From JAGWRA01 sp035534615 (GTDB lineage: Bacteria > Acidobacteriota > Vicinamibacteria > Vicinamibacterales > CAVVIG01): a stretch of DNA of 64,000 nt. The notes under the pieces were generated by a model, which worked only from the letters and a program-made list of their open reading frames with translations, was not told the DNA's origin and searched no databases. Positions within the stretch are counted from its first letter, which is position 1; each line of letters begins with the position of its first letter. Shown here in pieces: positions 10,304-19,004 of this stretch. A program made the position numbers and the translations under genes. Where the stretch lies: assembly GCA_035534615.1 (NCBI GenBank), contig DATLRO010000073.1, positions 1-64,000 on the forward strand. The letters are read 5' to 3'.

Positions 10304-10354
10304 CCTCATTCCTCATTCCTCATTCCTCATTGCTCATTCCTCGTTCTCATTCCT
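10304..10354. repeat. TCATTCC heptad tandem repeat
   Basis: About seven imperfect 7-bp units (TCATTCC, with GCTCATTCC and CGTTC variants) lie between the stop of the bactofilin-like gene and the YggT gene. The same heptad, in both orientations, recurs at 57322-57424. The composition differs sharply from the surrounding GC-rich DNA. Confidence 0.8.
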
Positions 10355-10359
10355 CCCCC

Positions 10360-11841
10360 TCACATCCCGCTCGGGCCGGACGCGGCAGGCCCGGCGTCCT
10401 GCGGACCGGCAGCGGGAGCCGGCAGACCGGCGACGGCCGGAGCGGACGAGCCGAGGTGGTGGCCGAAGCGGACGAGCACGGCCGCGCCGAAGCCGGTCGT
10501 CCAGGCCGCCCATTCGATCAGCGTGCCGAGCCCGACGAACATCACCGCGAACAGATCGAAGAAGCTGCCGATCATCCCGGCCAGCCGTCCCGCGAGGGTC
10601 AGCGCCACGAGCGCGACGATGCCGATGATGGTCGGCGCGTACGGCCCGGCCAGCCGCCAGCCGAGGCGGGCTTCCAGCCAGCGTCCGACCTGATACGCCA
10701 CACCGGTGAAGCCGACGAGGAACACCAGCAGCACCGCGATGACGGCAAACGGCACCAGCACCAGCAGCGGAATCCCGATGATCGTGACGGCCAGGATGAT
10801 GACCGTCAGGACCAGCACCGGCAGGAACAGCAGCTCGGCGGCGAGGCCGACGAGGCCGGATTTCCACGGCTCGGCCGCCGCCCGCGCGCCGATGAGCTCG
10901 ACCGGCCGCTGGGCGATCAGGACGACGAGACTCCCGAGCAGAATCAGCAGGGCGATGCGGAAGACGGTCGCGAAGAGGCCGATGAACGCGAACGGGAAGC
11001 CGCCGAAGAACGGCGCCGCGTCGAAGAAGTGCGGGAACCGCCGCCCGTGCAGCATCCGCCCGCCGAAGCCGATGAGGCTGACCTTCCCGTCGAGCCGGGC
11101 GTTCGGATTGCGGTCGAGCACCCCGCCGACGACCGTCACGTCGCCGTGGACGTGCGCATCCGGTCCGATGTGGCAGGTGCCGCCGACGACCGCCACCTCG
11201 CCGGTCACGTCCCCGTCGATCCGTGCGGTTCCACCGATGACGACCACGTCACCGTCGACCACCTCGTCGCGATCGACCGTGACGCTGCCGCCGATCCGGA
11301 CGCGGTCACCGGTGTGGGTGAACTGATCGCCGGACGGCGGCGTCGGCGGGGCCGGCGCTTCGGGCGGCGTCGGCGTCGATGGCACGGGCGCGGCGGGGGC
11401 GGCTGCGCCGGCGGCCGGTGTTTCGCCGGCCGCGGACGCCGCCGGGGCCAGGCCGAACAACGTCTGCCGCGTGGCGACGTCGAGGTACGTCAGCGGCAGG
11501 ATCAGATCGGCATCCGCGCCGAGCCGGGCGCGCAGTTCGCCGCCGGTCACCGCAACGCCGTTGATCGCCACGCTGCCGCCGGCCAGCTCGATGCTGCGGA
11601 CGTCGCCCAGGCGGGCCTTCGGCATCAGGACGATGCCATTCTGCACCGGCAGCACGTCGAAGCGGCTCTGGATCCGCGCGGCCAGCGCACGATCGGCCGT
11701 CGTCGGCGGCGCCGGGGTCCGGGCGCGCGCGACGGCCGGCGTCACGACCGACAGCCCGACGAGCAGCGCCAGGAGCGGGGCGAGCCGGCGCGCGCGGCCG
11801 CCGGCAGATCGGGATGAGCGCGGCGAATTCAGCGTCCTCAT
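10360..11841 (-). CDS. Exported bactofilin-like (polymer-forming) protein with C-terminal membrane domain
   Basis: 493 residues. A signal peptide (hydrophobic core LAPLLALLVGLSVVTPAVA) is followed by an unrecognised domain with a VAINGVAVTGGEL segment and a Pro/Ala-rich spacer. Then come about six short beta turns of the bactofilin/hexapeptide type (DGDVVVIGGTARIDGDV, GEVAVVGGTCHIG, HGDVTVVGGVLDRN, DGKVSLIGFGG). Three to four membrane helices fill the last 180 residues. It starts in an ATGA overlap with the membrane protein upstream and so belongs to the sigma-factor operon. It may form a scaffold at the envelope under ECF control. An upstream in-frame start would overlap the previous gene and is rejected. 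Confidence 0.72.
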   Translation of the reverse strand: MRTLNSPRSSRSAGGRARRLAPLLALLVGLSVVTPAVARARTPAPPTTADRALAARIQSRFDVLPVQNGIVLMPKARLGDVRSIELAGGSVAINGVAVTGGELRARLGADADLILPLTYLDVATRQTLFGLAPAASAAGETPAAGAAAPAAPVPSTPTPPEAPAPPTPPSGDQFTHTGDRVRIGGSVTVDRDEVVDGDVVVIGGTARIDGDVTGEVAVVGGTCHIGPDAHVHGDVTVVGGVLDRNPNARLDGKVSLIGFGGRMLHGRRFPHFFDAAPFFGGFPFAFIGLFATVFRIALLILLGSLVVLIAQRPVELIGARAAAEPWKSGLVGLAAELLFLPVLVLTVIILAVTIIGIPLLVLVPFAVIAVLLVFLVGFTGVAYQVGRWLEARLGWRLAGPYAPTIIGIVALVALTLAGRLAGMIGSFFDLFAVMFVGLGTLIEWAAWTTGFGAAVLVRFGHHLGSSAPAVAGLPAPAAGPQDAGPAASGPSGM

Positions 11842-12365
11842 GATCGAGACGACTCCTTTTCCGACGCCAGTACCCGCTGGATGACGTACAGCGCCAGCGC
11901 GCCAATGACCTCGATGACGACCAGCGTGACCGCCACCCGCGGCGTCGTGATGACGACGCCGACCCACCGGCCTGCATGGGCCAGCAGCGTCCAGAAATCC
12001 AACCCGGCGCTCAGGCTCACGCTCACCCAGAGCACGCCGTCGAGCAGCAGCGCCACGCCCCGGACGAACGCGGTGACCAGCAGCGGCAGCAGCTCCCGGC
12101 CCAGCACATACAGGCCGATGAGGCCGGCCGTCGTCCCGAGGCCGAGCCGGGTGGCGCGCTGCCAGCCCGACCGCAAGGCCCGGCGCGCCGGCGCCGGCGT
12201 CGCCCGCCGGGCCGCCGCGACACTCCGCGCGGTCAGTCCAGCTGACGGCTCGGGGTCCGGCAGCGCCTGGAACACGAGCGCCAGCGCCCCCTCGGCGCCT
12301 GCCTCGTCTCCCTTCCGTTCCAGGGCGATCCAGCGCCCGACGGCCAGGTGGAGTTCGTCAGACAT
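11838..12365 (-). CDS. Putative membrane anti-sigma-type protein
   Basis: 175 residues. The soluble N-terminus (about 1-75) opens with MSDELHLAVGRWIALERKGDEAGAEGALALVFQALPDPEP. Membrane helices follow near 80-105, 108-130 and 140-165. It starts 41 nt after the ECF sigma factor and overlaps the next gene by ATGA. This position is typical of an anti-sigma factor that holds the sigma factor at the membrane. The Cys/His zinc motif (HxxxCxxC) of ZAS-type anti-sigma factors is absent, so the assignment rests mainly on context. Confidence 0.6.
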   Translation of the reverse strand: MSDELHLAVGRWIALERKGDEAGAEGALALVFQALPDPEPSAGLTARSVAAARRATPAPARRALRSGWQRATRLGLGTTAGLIGLYVLGRELLPLLVTAFVRGVALLLDGVLWVSVSLSAGLDFWTLLAHAGRWVGVVITTPRVAVTLVVIEVIGALALYVIQRVLASEKESSRS

Positions 12366-12406
12366 CCTTGCCTATTGGATCCTACGGATTTCCGACACCT
12401 CAGGTT

Positions 12407-12973
12407 TCACCGGGCCCAGCCGGCGGCCTCCAGGTACACCGCCAGCTCCTTGCGCGCCCGATGCAGATACGTCTTGATCGTGCCGAGCGGGAGGTCCGTG
12501 ATCTCGGCAATCTCGTCCTGCGACAGCCCCTCGCGATACTGAAGGAGCACGACCTCGCGGTAGGCGGGCCGGAGCTGCGCGATGGCGGCCTCCAGCGCCC
12601 GGGCCAGTTCCCGGCCGGCGGCCGCCTCCTCCGGCGTCGGCGACCGCGAATCGACCAGGGCCGCTCCGCCGCCGGCGCCCGCGTCCTCGTACGGGATCGT
12701 GGCGGGCTGCGCGCGGCGCAGCGCATCGACGGTCAGATTGTGGGCGATCTTGAACAGCCAGGCGGCCAGCGGACGGCGGCGGTCGTACGTGTCGAGGCGC
12801 GTGAACGCCCGCAGGAAGGTCTCCTGCGCGAGATCCTCGGCGACCGGCGCGTCGCGGATCATCCGGACGATCAGGCCGTAGATGGACCGTTCGTACCGGC
12901 GCACGATCTCCCGGAACGCGCGCTCCGATCCGCCCAGTGCCCGTGTGACGAGCTCAGCATCCGTTGCGGCCAC
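12407..12973 (-). CDS. ECF-type RNA polymerase sigma factor
   Basis: 188 residues. Region 2 is clear (ERAFREIVRRYERSIYGLIVRMIRDAPVAEDLAQETFLRAFTRLDTYD...LAAWLFKIAHNLTVDALRR), then an acidic/Gly linker, then region 4 (LRPAYREVVLLQYREGLSQDEIAEITDLPLGTIKTYLHRARKELAVYL). It directs RNA polymerase to a specific promoter set, probably including its own operon. The start codon is GTG at 12973. The two downstream genes on the same strand are its likely regulator and its likely envelope target, so the three form a sigma/anti-sigma/effector operon. Confidence 0.92.
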   Translation of the reverse strand: MAATDAELVTRALGGSERAFREIVRRYERSIYGLIVRMIRDAPVAEDLAQETFLRAFTRLDTYDRRRPLAAWLFKIAHNLTVDALRRAQPATIPYEDAGAGGGAALVDSRSPTPEEAAAGRELARALEAAIAQLRPAYREVVLLQYREGLSQDEIAEITDLPLGTIKTYLHRARKELAVYLEAAGWAR

Positions 12974-13086
12974 GTGTTCTGTGGATTGGCGGTCCGGCCC
13001 GTCGTGCGCCGGCGCGCACTGCGCCGTGGGCGGCCGTCCTCTGGATAGACGTTACGGAACCTGGACGGCCGGAGTTTCAGCGCCGG

Positions 13087-13845
13087 TCACGAGTGCGTGC
13101 CGTCCGGCCGCCCCGTGCGCCCGGCCCGGCGCGACGACTCCAGCTCGGCCTTGACCATGCGCGGACGCGGTTCCGCGCCGCCCGGCCACCAGGTGCGCTC
13201 GTACCGGCCGGCGCCGCCGCGCTGGAGAAAGCCCTCGGCGACCAGCGCGTCGAGCGCCGCGTCGATCGACGCCCGGTTCTGCTGCCAGAGGCGCTCCGCC
13301 TGATCGAGCGTGAGCTTCAGGCTGGGCAGATCGGTGTATTCGGCGCGAATGCGCGCCGCCAGCTCCGGATCCACGGGCCGCTGGCCACCGTCGCCGCCGC
13401 GGCGCAGCGCGGCGTGACTCCGCTGCTCCCGGACGAGGCGGGTCAGATGCCGGATCTCGGCCAGCAGCCGATCGGGCGTGCAGGGTTTGGCCAGGTGCGT
13501 CTCCGCCTCGTCTCCGGGCTCGGGCTCGGGATCGGCCGCCGCCCCGGCCCGGCGGCTGGCGAGCGTGATGAGCAGGATGTCGCGGCGGCGCGGCTCGGTC
13601 CGCAGCCGGCGGCAGAACGCCAGCCCGTCGATGCTGGGCATGTCGAGATCGGCGACGATGAGGTCCGGCGCGCTCAGCACGCCCGCTTCCAGGGCCTGCA
13701 GGCCGGTCTCCGCTTCCACCACGTCGAGGCCGGCCGCGCGCAGGCAGTCGGCGTACCGGCCGCGTGTCTCCCGCTCGGCCTGCACCAGCAGCACGCGCAG
13801 CGCCGGCGGAGGTGACGGGATCGCCGTGTCGGAGGAGCTGGCCAT
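13087..13845 (-). CDS. Response regulator receiver fused to a small winged-helix-like domain
   Basis: 252 residues from the ATG at 13845 (upstream GAGG). Residues 15-135 are an intact receiver: phospho-acceptor Asp66 in IVADLDMPSIDG and conserved Lys120-Pro121 (HLAKPCTPDRL). The acidic pair of strand 1 is weak (VQAERE). After a linker, residues 160-217 (PELAARIRAEYTDLPSLKLTLDQAERLWQ...GFLQRGGAGRYERT) match the standalone protein at 6649-6876. This supports a phosphorylation-controlled use of the same domain. The upstream frame to 13974 adds a Ser/Arg-rich leader without support. No histidine kinase is adjacent. Confidence 0.8.
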   Translation of the reverse strand: MASSSDTAIPSPPPALRVLLVQAERETRGRYADCLRAAGLDVVEAETGLQALEAGVLSAPDLIVADLDMPSIDGLAFCRRLRTEPRRRDILLITLASRRAGAAADPEPEPGDEAETHLAKPCTPDRLLAEIRHLTRLVREQRSHAALRRGGDGGQRPVDPELAARIRAEYTDLPSLKLTLDQAERLWQQNRASIDAALDALVAEGFLQRGGAGRYERTWWPGGAEPRPRMVKAELESSRRAGRTGRPDGTHS

Positions 13846-14111
13846 GTGAGCCTCTATCGCAACGAGGCGCGTGACGCTCGCGCGCCGGGGCCAGGCGCGT
13901 GGACGACACCGACGCGTACGGCCGAGCCGAAGCAGGAAGGCATCGAGTATAGGAACCGGCCTGCCGGCTGGCAAGCAGTTTCGCGCCGGCGACGATTGCG
14001 CGTGAAAACGTCAGGACGAACGCTTCATCCTTGACATTCTTCACCGCAACACGGTCGCGTCGGCCTGCGCGATCCGCAACCGGCGCGGCGTGCGCCCGGC
14101 TCAGAAGAGAC

Positions 14112-14306
14112 TCAGAAGACGCTGACGAGCAGGATCGCGAGCACCGAGACCATGGAACCGGCCACCATCAGCAGCAAGGTTCCCATGCAGATGGCATCGA
14201 GCAGATCCCAGGCCTGCGAATGCTCGTACTGGCCGGTCCGCAATTCGTGGACGAACTGCCGCCAGACCAGCGGGTGCGGGTCAGCGAAAACCTCCGTATG
14301 CACCAT
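14112..14306 (-). CDS. Small single-helix membrane protein, unknown
   Basis: 64 residues starting at an ATG with GGGAGG 8 nt upstream. The N-terminal half is soluble and aromatic/acidic (EVFADPHPLVWRQFVHELRTGQYEHSQAWDLL), and the C-terminal half is a single membrane helix (MGTLLLMVAGSMVSVLAILLVSVF). I do not recognise a family. A longer 174-residue reading would use non-conserved Arg/Gly-rich sequence. Confidence 0.55.
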   Translation of the reverse strand: MVHTEVFADPHPLVWRQFVHELRTGQYEHSQAWDLLDAICMGTLLLMVAGSMVSVLAILLVSVF

Positions 14307-14659
14307 GGTGAGATCCTCCCCGATCGATCCCGCGTGGCAAAAGTGCTGCCAGCTGCTGGCCGTCCGAATGCCGGGAATCATGCGTGCAAGCCGTGGGAAC
14401 GGCTGGATCGAACCGTCGAGGTGTCCACCAGGGGAAGCAGGCGTCACCGGCCGGCCACGGTCGTGACGGTCCTGACGGCCGGACGGGCGGAGGAGCGCCA
14501 GGCCGCCCTGAGCGGGTCCTGTCGCCGGACAGCCCCACCCGTCCTCGGCCCGAAACGCGCTCGTCGCGGTCGTCGGGCCTGCGCGGCGGGCGGGGCGGCC
14601 CCGTCCGCCGCCACCCGAGCCCCGAGCCCCGGGCACTTATGCGATGATGCCGACACCCG
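14307..14659. other. Divergent intergenic region, no gene recognised
   Basis: About 350 bp between the small membrane protein gene and the mutS-related gene. Just before the latter lies a run built on CCCCGAGCCCCGGG; a similar C-rich block precedes the POT transporter near 55220-55256. GATGAT at 14643-14648 could serve as a -10 box for the mutS-related gene. I see no RNA gene. Confidence 0.35.
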
Positions 14660-16444
14660 ATGCCCAGTCCGCATGACGACTATCTCGATCGCCTGGCGCG
14701 GCGGCGCGGCGAGGTGGCGCGCTTCGATCGCCTCGACGCGCGGCTCGCCGCCGGCCGGCTGGCGGTCGCCGCGCTCGGCGCCGCCGGCGCCTGGCTCGTG
14801 TTCGGCCGCCACGCGCTGAGCGCCGGCTGGCTTGGCGTCCCGGTCGTCGCGTTCATCGCGCTGGCCGTCCGCCACAACCGCGTGATCGCCGATCGCACCG
14901 ACGTCCGGGAGGCGGTGCGCTTCTACGAGCGCGGGCTCGCCCGGCTCGAGGATCGGTGGGCGGGAACCGGATCGACCGGCGTGCGCTTCCTCGAGGACCA
15001 CCACCTCTACGCCCGCGACCTCGATCTGTTCGGAGAAGGCTCGCTGTTCGAGCTGCTGTCGACCGCCACCACGCCGACCGGTGAAGCGACGCTGGCGGGC
15101 TGGCTGTGTCATCCGGCCGATCCGCGCGAGATTGCCGGTCGCCAGGCGGCCGTCGCGGAGCTCCGCCCGAACCTGGCGCTGCGCGAAGACCTCGTGGTCG
15201 CCGGCGCCGGCGCGGTGGCGCCGGAGGCGCCCGGCCTCGGCGACTGGGGCGGCCGCCCGCCGCTGCTCACGTCGCGGGCGGCCCGGGCGCTCGCGGCGCT
15301 GCTGGCGGCCACGACGGTCGTCACGTTCGCCGGCTGGATGGCGGCCGGCTGGGGCTCTGCGCCGCTGGTCGGCGCGCTGCTCGTCGAGGCGCTGTTCGCC
15401 GCGGGCTTCCGGCGGCGGGTGCACCTGGTGCTGGCCGATCTCGAGCCGGCGGCCCGCCATCTCGAACGGCTGGCGCGCCTGCTGGCGCGGCTCGAACGGG
15501 AACGGTTCACCGGCGACCGGCTGGTCGCGCTGCAGCGCCGGCTCGACACGGACCATCGTCCGCCCTCGGTCCGGATCGGCCAGCTGACCCGGCTCGTCGC
15601 GCTCGTCGATTCGCAGAAGAACCAGTTCTTCGCGCCGTTCGCCGCGGCGCTGCTCTGGTCGACGCAGCTGGCGTTCGCCGTCGATGCCTGGCGCAGGCGG
15701 GCCGGCCCGGGCATCGCGGACTGGCTCGCGGTCGCGGGGGAATTCGAGGCGCTCTGCGCGCTGGCCGGCTACAGCTTCGAACATCCGGCCGACCCGTTTC
15801 CGGAGCTGGTGGAGGCCGGCCCGATCTTCGACGGCGAGGCGCTCGGGCATCCGCTGATCGCCGGGGCGCGGTGCACGCGGAACGACGTGCGGCTCGGCGG
15901 CGGCGCGCCGCAGGTGCTCCTCGTCAGCGGTTCGAACATGTCCGGCAAGAGCACGCTGCTGCGGACGGTCGGCGTGGCGGCGGTGCTGGCCCTGGCCGGC
16001 GCGCCGGTCCGCGCGGCGCGCCTGCGGATCTCGCCGCTGGCGATCGGCGCGACGCTGCGCATCGAGGATTCGCTGCAGGCGGGGCGGTCACGCTTCTACG
16101 CCGAGATCACGCGGCTGCGGGAGCTGGTCGATCTCGGCCGCGGCCCGCGGCCGCTGCTCTTCCTGCTCGACGAGATCTTCCACGGCACGAACTCGCACGA
16201 TCGCCGTCTCGGCGCCGACGCGGTCGTGCGATCGCTCGCCGGCCTCGGCGGGATCGGGCTCGTCACGACCCACGATCTCGCGCTCACGGCGCTGGCCGAC
16301 ACGGCCGGCGGGGCGGTCGCCAACGTGCATTTCGAGGATCAGTTCGAGGCGGGCCGCATGACGTTCGACTACCGGCTGCGCCCGGGCGTCGTGCAGCACA
16401 GCAACGCGCTCGCGCTCATGCGGGCGGTGGGGCTCCCGGTCTAG
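14660..16444 (+). CDS. MutS-related ATPase with N-terminal membrane segments
   Basis: 594 residues, far shorter than MutS (about 850) and without the mismatch-binding domain. The C-terminal ATPase is well preserved: Walker A SGSNMSGKSTLLRT (Lys430), Walker B PLLFLLDEIFHGTNSHDRR and the following GIGLVTTHDLAL. The N-terminus contains hydrophobic helices at about 32-50 and 55-70, and another pair lies near 205-245, so the protein is probably membrane-bound. Such MutS-like membrane proteins are common in Acidobacteriota and Bacteroidetes and have no assigned role; a mismatch-repair function should not be assumed. It converges with the MFS gene on the other strand. Confidence 0.82.
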   Translation: MPSPHDDYLDRLARRRGEVARFDRLDARLAAGRLAVAALGAAGAWLVFGRHALSAGWLGVPVVAFIALAVRHNRVIADRTDVREAVRFYERGLARLEDRWAGTGSTGVRFLEDHHLYARDLDLFGEGSLFELLSTATTPTGEATLAGWLCHPADPREIAGRQAAVAELRPNLALREDLVVAGAGAVAPEAPGLGDWGGRPPLLTSRAARALAALLAATTVVTFAGWMAAGWGSAPLVGALLVEALFAAGFRRRVHLVLADLEPAARHLERLARLLARLERERFTGDRLVALQRRLDTDHRPPSVRIGQLTRLVALVDSQKNQFFAPFAAALLWSTQLAFAVDAWRRRAGPGIADWLAVAGEFEALCALAGYSFEHPADPFPELVEAGPIFDGEALGHPLIAGARCTRNDVRLGGGAPQVLLVSGSNMSGKSTLLRTVGVAAVLALAGAPVRAARLRISPLAIGATLRIEDSLQAGRSRFYAEITRLRELVDLGRGPRPLLFLLDEIFHGTNSHDRRLGADAVVRSLAGLGGIGLVTTHDLALTALADTAGGAVANVHFEDQFEAGRMTFDYRLRPGVVQHSNALALMRAVGLPV

Positions 16445-16457
16445 GGCCCCGGGGCCC
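16444..16457. terminator. GC-rich perfect palindrome at the convergent gene junction
   Basis: GGGCCCCGGGGCCC overlaps the last base of the mutS-related stop codon and precedes the end of the MFS gene (16466) on the other strand. The placement suggests transcription termination, but there is no U-tract. Confidence 0.3.
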
Positions 16458-16465
16458 GGCACCGT

Positions 16466-17644
16466 CTAGCCGAACCGCGTCCCCGTGCCCTGGTCGGCGC
16501 CGGCGACCGGGCGGTACGCGAAGGCGACCAGCGCGGTCACGAGCAGCACGGCCGCGGCAGACGTGTACGCCGTCCCGGCGCTGAACCGTTCCAGCGCGCC
16601 GTTGCCCCACACCGGACCGAGCGTGCGGCCGAGGCTCTCGAGCGATCCCGCCGCCCCCTGCACCCGTCCCTGCTCCTCGGCGTGCGCGGCGCGGCTCAGC
16701 AGGCTCGACAGCGAGGGGTTGCAGAGGCCGACACCGACGGCCGCCGGGATCAGCGTGAAGGCGAACGCGAGCGTCGACGGCGCCCAGGCGGCCGAGGCCA
16801 GGCCCAGCGCGCCGCACACCAGCCCGGCGATCAGCGTCCAACGCTCGCCGAACCGCTTCACGACCGGCCCGACCAGGCCGACCTGCACGACCACGCCGAT
16901 CGCGCCGAAGCCGGCCAGCAGGTAGCCGGTCATCGACGCGTCGAAGTGGAACCGCATCGCGCCGAACAGCGCGAAGGTCGTCTGGTACACGGCGAACGAG
17001 AACCAGTAGAGGAAATCGGCGCCGAGCAGCAGGCGGAGCCCCGGCCGCTTCAGCGCTTCGGGCAGCACGCGGAACGGCGACAGGCCGCCTGCCTTCCCCT
17101 TGTGCACGGTCTCCGGCAGCCAGAACCACGCCAGGCCGGTGGCGACGAGCGTGAGCCCGGCCGCCACCCAGATCGGCGCGGTATAGCTGATGCGCGCGAA
17201 CAGGCCGCCGAGCGCGGGTCCCAGGATGAAGCCGAGGCCGAACGCCGCGCCGATCAGGCCGTAGGCCTTGGCCCGATCCTCCGCCTCGGTGATGTCGGCG
17301 ATGTAGGCCCGGGCGGTGGAGATGTTGCCGCCCGACAGCCCGTCGACCACGCGGGCGAGGAACAGCAGCCACAGGCTCTGCGCCAGGGCCAGCATCACGA
17401 AGCTGACCACGGTGCCGAGCAGGCTGAAGATCAGGATCGGCCGCCGGCCCCACCGATCGGAGAAATCACCGAGCGCGGGCGCGGCAATCAGCTGGCTCAG
17501 CGAGTAGGCGGCGAACAGCAGCCCGACCGCGAGCGGCGAGGCGCCGAAGGTCTGCGCGTAGAACGGCAGCAGCGGAATGATGATGCCGAAGCCGATCAGG
17601 TTGACGAAGACGGTGAGAAAGATGATGAGCAGCGGACGGCGCAT
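16466..17644 (-). CDS. MFS transporter, TetA/drug-efflux type
   Basis: 392 residues from the ATG at 17644 (a TTG at 17674 is a possible alternative). Twelve membrane helices are readable. The MFS motif A lies after helix 2 (GDFSDRWGRRPILIFSL), with motif B in helix 4 (LARVVDGLSGGNISTARAYIADI) and motif C-like Gly/Pro residues in helix 5 (GLGFILGPALGG). The pattern FVNLIGFGIIIPLLPFYA at the N-terminus and the TetA-like motifs indicate a proton antiporter exporting a hydrophobic compound. It is divergent from the next MFS gene. A TATAGA box is readable about 40 nt upstream of the start on the minus strand. The substrate is unknown. Confidence 0.85.
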   Translation of the reverse strand: MRRPLLIIFLTVFVNLIGFGIIIPLLPFYAQTFGASPLAVGLLFAAYSLSQLIAAPALGDFSDRWGRRPILIFSLLGTVVSFVMLALAQSLWLLFLARVVDGLSGGNISTARAYIADITEAEDRAKAYGLIGAAFGLGFILGPALGGLFARISYTAPIWVAAGLTLVATGLAWFWLPETVHKGKAGGLSPFRVLPEALKRPGLRLLLGADFLYWFSFAVYQTTFALFGAMRFHFDASMTGYLLAGFGAIGVVVQVGLVGPVVKRFGERWTLIAGLVCGALGLASAAWAPSTLAFAFTLIPAAVGVGLCNPSLSSLLSRAAHAEEQGRVQGAAGSLESLGRTLGPVWGNGALERFSAGTAYTSAAAVLLVTALVAFAYRPVAGADQGTGTRFG

Positions 17645-17783
17645 ATGAGTGGGCCTGGCGGTGATGGCGCGCAACCAGTCTATACTTGAGGCGGCTCCGG
17701 CGCATGTCGCGTCGGACCGGCGCGCGGCCGGGAACAGCCTACCATCCTACTCCCGCCGCCGCGCTCCGCCAGCGACCGTCTCC

Positions 17784-19004
17784 ATGGCCCGACGGATGCT
17801 CGTTCGGCTCGCCCTCGCGCAGTTCCTCGCGATGACGCTGTGGTTCTCCGCCACGGCCGTCACGCCGGCGCTGGTCGCGACGTTCCGGATGACCACCGGG
17901 GAGGCGGCCTGGCTGACGATGGCCGTGCAGGCCGGCTTCGTCGCCGGCACGCTGGTGACGGCGCTCTTCAGCCTGCCCGACCTCATCAACGCGCGGTACC
18001 TGTTCGCGATCGGCTGCCTGGTCGGGGCGGCCGCCAACGCGGGCGTCGCGCGGTCCACCGGCGCGCTCGACGCCATCGTCCTGCGGTTCGTCACCGGCGT
18101 CGCCCTCGCCTGCGTCTATCCGCCCGGCATGAAGATCGTCGCCGGCTGGTTCGAGGGGCGCCGAGGCACGGCCCTCGGCATTCTCATCGGCGCCCTCACG
18201 ATCGGCTCGGCGTTCCCCCACCTGCTCGCGGTGCTGTCGGCGAACCTCTCGTGGCGGCTGCTGGTGCTGACCTCCTCCGGCATGGCGCTCGCGGGCGGCG
18301 CCCTGGTGGCGCTGACCGTCCGGGACGGCCCCTACGTCACCGCCAGCGCCCCGTTCGATCCGCGCGCGGCGCTCGGGGTGTTCACGAACAGGGGCACGCG
18401 GCTGGCGACGTACGGTTATCTCGGCCACATGTGGGAGCTGTACGCGGTCTGGACCTGGATGGAGGCGTTCGCCGCGGCCAGCCTGGGAACGTACGCCGCC
18501 GCACACGCGGGCGTCCGGCCCGGACCGGGCGCCGGATCGCTGGCCGCCTTCGTCGCCATCGGCAGCGGCGCCTTCGGCGCCGCCTTCGCCGGAGTGGCCG
18601 CCGATCGGCTCGGCCGGGCCCGGGTCGCGAGCTGGGCCATGCTGGCGAGCGCCACGTGCGCCCTGCTGTCGGGGTTCGTATTCGGCGCGGCGCCCGGGTG
18701 GCTCTACGGCCTCCTCGTCGTCTGGGGTGTGGCGGTCGTCGCCGACTCGGCGCAGTTCTCCGCGCTCGTCGCCGAGTACAGCCCGCGCGACCACGTGGGC
18801 ACGGCGCTGACGGTCCAGACCTGCGCCGGCTTCCTGCTGACGATGGTGTCGATCCGTCTGCTGCCGGCGGCGGCGCAGGTCGTGGGCTGGCAGTGGAGCT
18901 TCGTCGTGCTGGTGCCGGGCCCGCTGCTCGGCACCGTCGCCATGCGCCGGCTGTCGCGCCCGCCGCGCGCGGCGGCCCGCGGCCCGGCCGGGGCGGTCAT
19001 TTGA
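17784..19004 (+). CDS. MFS transporter
   Basis: 406 residues with about 12 membrane helices. The N-terminal segment LAQFLAMTLWFSATAVTPAL and the later GIKIVAGWF-like segment (PPGMKIVAGWFEGRRGTALGILIGALTIGSAFPHLL) resemble NarK/CynX-type members. The position-4 helix (VLRFVTGVALACVYPPG) is conserved. The start at 17784 (MARRMLVRL) removes a 45-residue non-conserved leader. TATACT at 17681-17686 is a possible -10 box. The last 8 bp overlap the end of the convergent TerB-like gene. The substrate cannot be inferred. Confidence 0.83.
   Translation: MARRMLVRLALAQFLAMTLWFSATAVTPALVATFRMTTGEAAWLTMAVQAGFVAGTLVTALFSLPDLINARYLFAIGCLVGAAANAGVARSTGALDAIVLRFVTGVALACVYPPGMKIVAGWFEGRRGTALGILIGALTIGSAFPHLLAVLSANLSWRLLVLTSSGMALAGGALVALTVRDGPYVTASAPFDPRAALGVFTNRGTRLATYGYLGHMWELYAVWTWMEAFAAASLGTYAAAHAGVRPGPGAGSLAAFVAIGSGAFGAAFAGVAADRLGRARVASWAMLASATCALLSGFVFGAAPGWLYGLLVVWGVAVVADSAQFSALVAEYSPRDHVGTALTVQTCAGFLLTMVSIRLLPAAAQVVGWQWSFVVLVPGPLLGTVAMRRLSRPPRAAARGPAGAVI

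Noticed and set aside
14660..16444. Classical DNA mismatch repair MutS.
   Set aside because: Too short and without mismatch-binding domains; hydrophobic segments indicate a different membrane-associated family.
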